Shown here: positions 59,447 to 64,000 of the stretch, one piece after another | How the letters are laid out: every line of letters begins with the position of its first letter | Position numbering within the stretch: the stretch's first letter is position 1 | NCBI GenBank assembly: GCA_964030475.1 | Contig: CAXIPT010000004.1 | Location: 2,555,327-2,619,326, forward strand | DNA from: Tethya wilhelma | Lineage: Eukaryota; Porifera; Demospongiae; Tethyida; Tethyidae | Direction of reading: 5' to 3' | DNA: 64,000 nucleotides | The notes under the pieces: generated by a model | The model's input: only the letters and a program-made list of their open reading frames with translations | What the model was told of the DNA's origin: nothing | The model's database searches: none | Made by a program: the position numbers and the translations under genes

Positions 59447-62400
59447 CTAACTTAGTTTGCGGTACTTGTTGATGTCTCCTCTCCTACAACGAGGTTTAAC
59501 GTTGGAGAGATCCAACTCAGTCATATCCAGATAAAGAGTGATGGTATGAGTTGCTATGGAAACAATAAATCCAAATAACCAAAATGAACCAACATCAATG
59601 TACTGACTGACTGAGGCATTTACCGTATAGCTAGAAAAATTCTTGAGGGGGAAAATTTTCATGAAAAAGCAATTGCAAAACTCTTCACAATATTTATTTT
59701 CAAGGATCGAGCATCCCCACCTAATTCCCTCATTACATATTATTAAATAAATCCCATACCTCCTCAGAAATTTCTAGCTACACTGTATAATGCTTATACC
59801 AGTCCCATGGCTTTTCCAAGATGCACATCTTTGGTGAAAGACATACCAATATCTCCATCCAATTTGAACTCTGGTTCTCCCACTGGTTTTATACACTGGA
59901 AGAGTAGTTTAGACCATTCCAGTGCTTGTTCACTCTTGTAGGAGTCACCTGACTGTAACATCATCTGTATGGTGGACGGAGAATGGGTGGAGCTTGTTGT
60001 GTCGCCATGGGAACCACTCTGAGTTGAAGAACCATTGTGTTTATGAGTATCAGAAGACCTGGGAGGGGAAATTTCATCGTGGTATTAGTGTGTACGGAAC
60101 AAGTCAGCTGCCAAAAAGCTAGTGCTCAACCTACATGTACACTACACAAAATTAATACTAATGACCATCAACACCACATGCTGGGGGCAACAGTGTTGCT
60201 TCGTGTTTGGTGAGATAAACAATTATTTCTTGCAAAATGTTGCTTGAAGTGTAGAAAGGTCTTCAGCTTCAAGCAACAAGTTGCACAAGCACGATAAATT
60301 GTATAATCAAAACCACCCAACATTGTTGCAAAAATGTCGCATGGAATCGTTTCTCTGTGTATGCTGGGTTTTAACTGACAACATGCTGTTTCAATAAACA
60401 AAATACTACATTCAAATTCAAAATGAAAGGCTTTTAGCAGCTAAATCCCTTTTGCATGGCAAAATGTATGGAACAATACAAAGACAATGTGGCTGTACCA
60501 CATCAAAAGACATAGACCATTGTTTCTAATAGAGGCAATTACACAGAATACTAATGTCCATCACAAATCATAGATTATAATCCATGGCACAAATTGGCAA
60601 TATCCTGTGATAATTGGAGGAACAAACTCACTTATTATTAGATTAACTCAGTGGTAACAGAATCACACTCATACCGTACTTTGGGTAAATTTGACGAGAA
60701 TTAAATTTGGCAAATTGGCAAATTATTCTGCAAATCGCCGAACAGTTTTATATGCACACATGCGCATATAAACAATGCAGTGTGTGGACTTAAAGGGGGG
60801 CTGACATGCAAAATTTTTTTTGCACCAAAATGTACTTTAAGTGGTGTAAGTTAGAGGAAAAATAGTCAAAAAAATCACAAAAAATTCTAAAGCAGTAAAA
60901 ACTTGCATTATCTGAGGTGAGCTGACTCCACCTGGAAAGACAAATTTCTGTATTTCCTGTTTGGGTGGAGCTACTACGTGACGTCACGGGGGGAACGTCT
61001 CTACGCGTTTTGTAGCTATAACTAATGGCTGAACACAGCTCTTCCTCGAGCCACAGCTCTGCTATTGACAACAACAACGATGATTCAAGTGCAAGCAGTA
61101 ATGTTTTGAGCCTTGGTTATTCATCCCCTCCCTTTGAAAGCCAAGACAGTGCTTCAGATAGTGATGGAAGCTCACACAGAATTGAGCCATACTCAAGTTG
61201 TCAACAATCTGCTGGAAGTGACAGCTGTGGAGACTCTGATCTGACGAATATGCAAAACAGGATAGGCTAGGAAGCACTGATTGGTGAGTCTATCAGCTAT
61301 AATTTTCATACATTCTGTTTATAAATATTAATTTTATGTGGACAAATGTTGTAGCTCAGGTGGCAGTGTGGTTCGGGCACTGTGTTCAGTACAATGTCCA
61401 CTGTCTGTGCTGCAAAAAAATCCGATTCTCTGTGACAAGATGGAAGCTGAATCAGACACAGTCAATTGTATAGTCAAACATGAGGTGTTTGGTGCTGTAT
61501 GCCTTAATGTTTGGGGTAGAACAAAGCTACTTCTTCACCTACCGATATCTGTGACTGTGGTGACCCTGACATGAGTGAGTTAACCAAAATAGTATTATTA
61601 TAGCTATTGTACATTAATTTACTAACTGCTTTTCATTATCTTTTCAGGCAATACAGGTTTACTGCTTACTGACAGCTAACGTACTCTGCTGGAGGTGGTT
61701 AGGAAGGACAGAATGAGTTACGTTACTTATATAGTTGTGCCACTACTGATGGGTTTTATATTGGATTCAAGTACCCAGCCACCACTAACATAACTGAACA
61801 GTGACACCATCCAACTTTTTATCATGCACATGTCTCACAACTTGAACAATGGCCCAAATTGTTCAAATGAGAATCTGATAATTACAAATTTAATGTCATG
61901 ACTTAAAATTTGATGGCAGTAGGCTTATCAACCTGAGGTCCCTCCTACTGGCTACTGAGAGGAGCTGGGGTCAAAGTGGTTTGATACTGATTCCCTCTGT
62001 ACATTGTCTAATGGTTGCTTTCATAATTATAGGTACATCAACGTATTCTGCGAACAGAACGCACATCTGGCTTAATTTTTACCTACAGACCTATAAGTAA
62101 TAAATATTGTGTCATTAGCACTGACTGTAAACAAAAAAAATTGTAATGGTAAGTACGTCATGCTTCGCATACCAACAAAACTGATTTAATTTTGTCCTGC
62201 TACTGCTGGTTTGAAACCTTCCTTTCTGGGGTAACTTAAACTCCAGTATCACATTGGAGCTGGGATGCTGCTTCCTCAGATGCTATACTTGTCTCTCGTA
62301 CGGGTTCTGGTTCATGATCCAGTAATCCAGTTATAGTATCTAATAGTAGACATGGTTACAGTAATACGAGCTTGAAACTTGAATGCTATTTTTAATTCTG

Positions 62401-63880
62401 TCCTGTATACATGATCTACTAGGCTTACCCTCTCTCTCTCTTCATAAACAGCTCTGAGTCTGTCACTATTTGGCTTTGAACCATCATGGATATAGGTGGC
62501 CTGCTTGATGATCTCTTTCGATAATAATTTGAAGTCCGACAGTACTACAGGCTGAGCCTTCTCAAAACTTGGTTCTGCAATAGATGCTTAGTGGACCTCT
62601 GGAATATAGTTGATATGGCATCAGATTTATGTCTTCTTCTCTTCTGCATGCCCCTCAGATCTGATCAGAGAAGCCAGGCAACCTTAAAATGGTCTCAGGC
62701 TGGACCTGACCAATTTGCTCTTGTTCTCTGTATTTTTTTTTCGCCCATTTGTAACGTATAACAGGATCTTTGGGAACTTAAAAAGACTGACATCTTCACA
62801 ATATGTGTTAGAACATCCAGCAGCAACTCAGCCCTTCACTATGGGGGCTAGAAAACAGCAACCAGGCTATGCTTTGTGCTTCTTTGCGCTGAACTCGTTC
62901 CCCCCGTGACGTCACACGTAAACCCCGCCCATCAAGGAAATACATTGCAATCTCATTTTGCAGTGATTTTTTAGCTCAATTCTTGGGGTTATTGTCAACT
63001 GTAGACTTGCAATAAAAAAAAACAAACCTGATATTCCAAATGTACACCACCTGAGCTACATTTTGATACTAAAAAATAATTTTTTCAGTTTTTCATGTCA
63101 GCCCCCCTTTAAATTGCCAATCATGCTAAAATACAAATTCGCCAAATTTTCCCGCAATAATAAGGTACTCACTTTGTTCCTTCGGTAGATTTCTGCTTGC
63201 TGCCATTGGTACGACTGTTGGCTATCTGTTGCTTGAAATGCTCTCCATCTTTCTTGATCTGAGCCCTTCTCTCCTGCTGGTTGTTGAGATGATCCTTAGC
63301 ACTCTTCCACACCCGACTCAACTCCACCATCTCACTGTCCAGCTTGGAATACCTGTGTGTGTGAGAGAGGGGAGGGGTGGGTGAATCAATTATGCTCTAT
63401 AGTCAAGTTAAGTGATAGGAGAGCAATAAGCAAAGAGCTGTGCTCTTGTAAGAAGACTTGTAGGGTGAGTTACAAGTATCTTCATTTGATATGCTCAGAA
63501 AAGAAATGGCTACGTACCCAAAACTTCAACCATGCAGTGCACCTTGAGGATAGGAGACCATTACATGTTGTCAACAGATACATAGACATGATGGGTTAGA
63601 GTTACTACACACACATACCAAGTAATTAGGTCTACAACTCCTACTATAGTTGCAACAACTGCTACCTTTACTATAAGTGCACACACACACACCTTTGACT
63701 GAGATCGTCTGCAGCGCTCCTGTGATAAGGATCTGATGCTAGACTAGCCAATCGCAGCTGGGCTGTGATGAGTGGGAGGTTGGAGCTCATGAAACTCTCA
63801 GCAAAGATGAGTTCACGAAAGATGTTCTTGTTCATCAGCTCAATGGTCATACCCAACTTCTGAACGTAGTCACAATCCTC
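59447..63880 (-). CDS. FAM193: FAM193 homologue, exons 7-10 (3' half)
   Basis: Minus-strand exons 63693-63880, 63173-63352, 59847-60058 and 59447-59553, all GT-AG, phases 0, 2, 2, 1, then a stop. The first reads EDCDYVQKLGMTIELMNKN, then IFRELIFAESFMSSNLPLI and QLRLASL, which continues the vertebrate FAM193A order exactly after the exon-6 helix. The second encodes a charged coiled-coil-like stretch (LDSEMVELSRVWKSAKD, QQERRAQIKKDGEHFKQQ). The last two encode a Ser/Thr-rich region and a short tail ending RKLS. The first exon enters in phase 0, precisely what exon 6 at 6662 needs. The vertebrate C-terminal domain is not recognisable. Confidence 0.7.
60794..63108 (+). mobile_element. TTAA-flanked TIR element carrying a P2X7-type domain gene
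   Basis: 2,315 bp with perfect 15-bp inverted ends AGGGGGGCTGACATG, flanked by TTAA (60790-60793 and 63109-63112). That is the target signature of piggyBac and Kolobok transposons. It sits in a FAM193 intron, nested in a small MITE (about 60676-63165). A decayed gene occupies 61025-61800. On the minus strand, 62430-62590 has a short open stretch (EKAQPVVLSDFKLLSKEII) of unknown identity. No transposase was recognised. Confidence 0.75.
61025..61800 (+). pseudogene. Decayed protein with P2X7-like cytoplasmic (ballast) domain
   Basis: Exon 1 (61025 to about 61283) is Ser/Asp-rich (MAEHSSSSSHSS) and, after a frame change, ends LGSTDW at a GTGAGT donor. Exon 2 (after CTCAG at about 61360) shows WQCG, GHCVQYNVHCLCCKKI, DKMEAESDTVNCIVKHEVF, GAVCLNVW and VEQSYFFTYR in three successive frames. 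Exon 3 (after TTTTCAG at 61648) reads QYRFTAY, CWRWLGRTE and ends DGFYIGFKYP. The order of Cys clusters, the AY/W helix and the final GFK box match the C-terminal domain of vertebrate P2X7. Several frameshifts and stops mean it is dead. Confidence 0.6.
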
Positions 63881-63885
63881 CTGGA

Positions 63886-63890
<5 letters not shown>

Positions 63891-63926
<36 letters not shown>
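63891..63926. repeat. (GA)n microsatellite upstream of FAM193 exon 7
   Basis: About 36 nt of AG repeats, read as a (CT)n polypyrimidine tract before the exon 7 acceptor on the minus strand. It ends at a single N (63927), beyond which unrelated hairpin-type repeat begins. Confidence 0.9.
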
Positions 63927-63928
63927 NA

Positions 63929-64000
63929 TTGGCGACCAGGCCCTCTGCTGTGCTTTTTTGCAAAAAAAGCTAAAGGGAGGGGCCTGGGATCGAGGCTAAC
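63929..64000. mobile_element. Short hairpin element (CCAGGCC family)
   Basis: GCGACCAGGCCCTCTGCTG pairs with GGGAGGGGCCTGGGATCGA across a T/A-rich loop. It is the same type as 18795-18875. Confidence 0.5.

Noticed and set aside
59847..60122. Plus-strand frame overlapping FAM193 exon 9
   Set aside because: The minus strand has GT-AG borders and phases that join neighbouring FAM193 exons. The plus frame is its shadow.
63173..63880. FAM193 exons 7-8 as part of an unrelated coiled-coil gene
   Set aside because: The ELMNKNIFRELIF-AES-NLP order follows the FAM193A helix pattern and the phase fits exon 6, so FAM193 is the better call.

Overview
The window looks like the nuclear genome of an early-branching animal. 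A demosponge fits best, but species cannot be read from the sequence. The evidence is intron-rich genes with GT-AG junctions, an expanded family of Death-NACHT-LRR immune receptors (NLRs), a FAM193 homologue, an EF-hand gene of the sarcoplasmic/coelenterazine-binding type, and many animal-type transposons (a tyrosine-recombinase retrotransposon, a Helentron, R2-like and CR1-like non-LTR fragments, and many MITEs). Nothing is prokaryotic: there are no operons or ribosome binding sites, and I recognised no RNA gene.

Layout. 1-4794 (-): NLR1 (Death exon, NACHT exon, four LRR exons, 3' end off the window). 5008-6662 (+): FAM193 exons 1-6, head-to-head with NLR1. 6839-10522: an R2-like retroelement fragment, then four orphan or damaged NLR LRR exons (+). 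10523-14418: MITEs, a 30-N gap and unassigned DNA. 14420-15092 (-): truncated second copy of FAM193 exons 1-3. 15310-23470 (+): NLR2, the only complete receptor gene (8 exons, 857 aa). 23752-about 30510 (+): YR (DIRS/Ngaro-type) retrotransposon with three visible lesions. 30616-32128: MITE pair and a perfect hairpin. 32351-32896 (+): single-exon EF-hand gene. 35245-40019 (+): 5'-truncated NLR. 40180-57783 (+): NLR3, with a frameshifted Death exon and a last intron swollen by a 10.6 kb Helentron insertion (46791-57359) that carries nested elements. 57933-58376 (+): NLR4 debris. 59190-63880 (-): FAM193 exon-6 relic and FAM193 exons 7-10, with a TTAA-flanked DNA element inside one intron that carries a decayed P2X7-type cytoplasmic (ballast) domain.

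How it works together. The NLRs share one plan: a Death domain exon (splice phase 1), one large NACHT exon (phase 1 in, phase 2 out), a string of exactly 84-nt LRR exons (phase 2/2, one repeat each), and a short C-terminal cap exon. Because the LRR exons are symmetric, any number can be added or lost in frame. The three near-identical 550-bp exon-plus-intron units at the left edge show this happening. NLR1/FAM193 and NLR2/FAM193 are inverted copies of one divergent promoter module.

Two cautions. Several isolated single-N bases sit exactly on abrupt homology breaks (14419, 50855, 54687, 63927) or create an odd codon (41666), so some rearrangements may be assembly joins. FAM193 is split into two phase-compatible halves in opposite orientation, 57 kb apart, each ending at a CT/GA microsatellite. 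That is either a real inversion or a misjoin.
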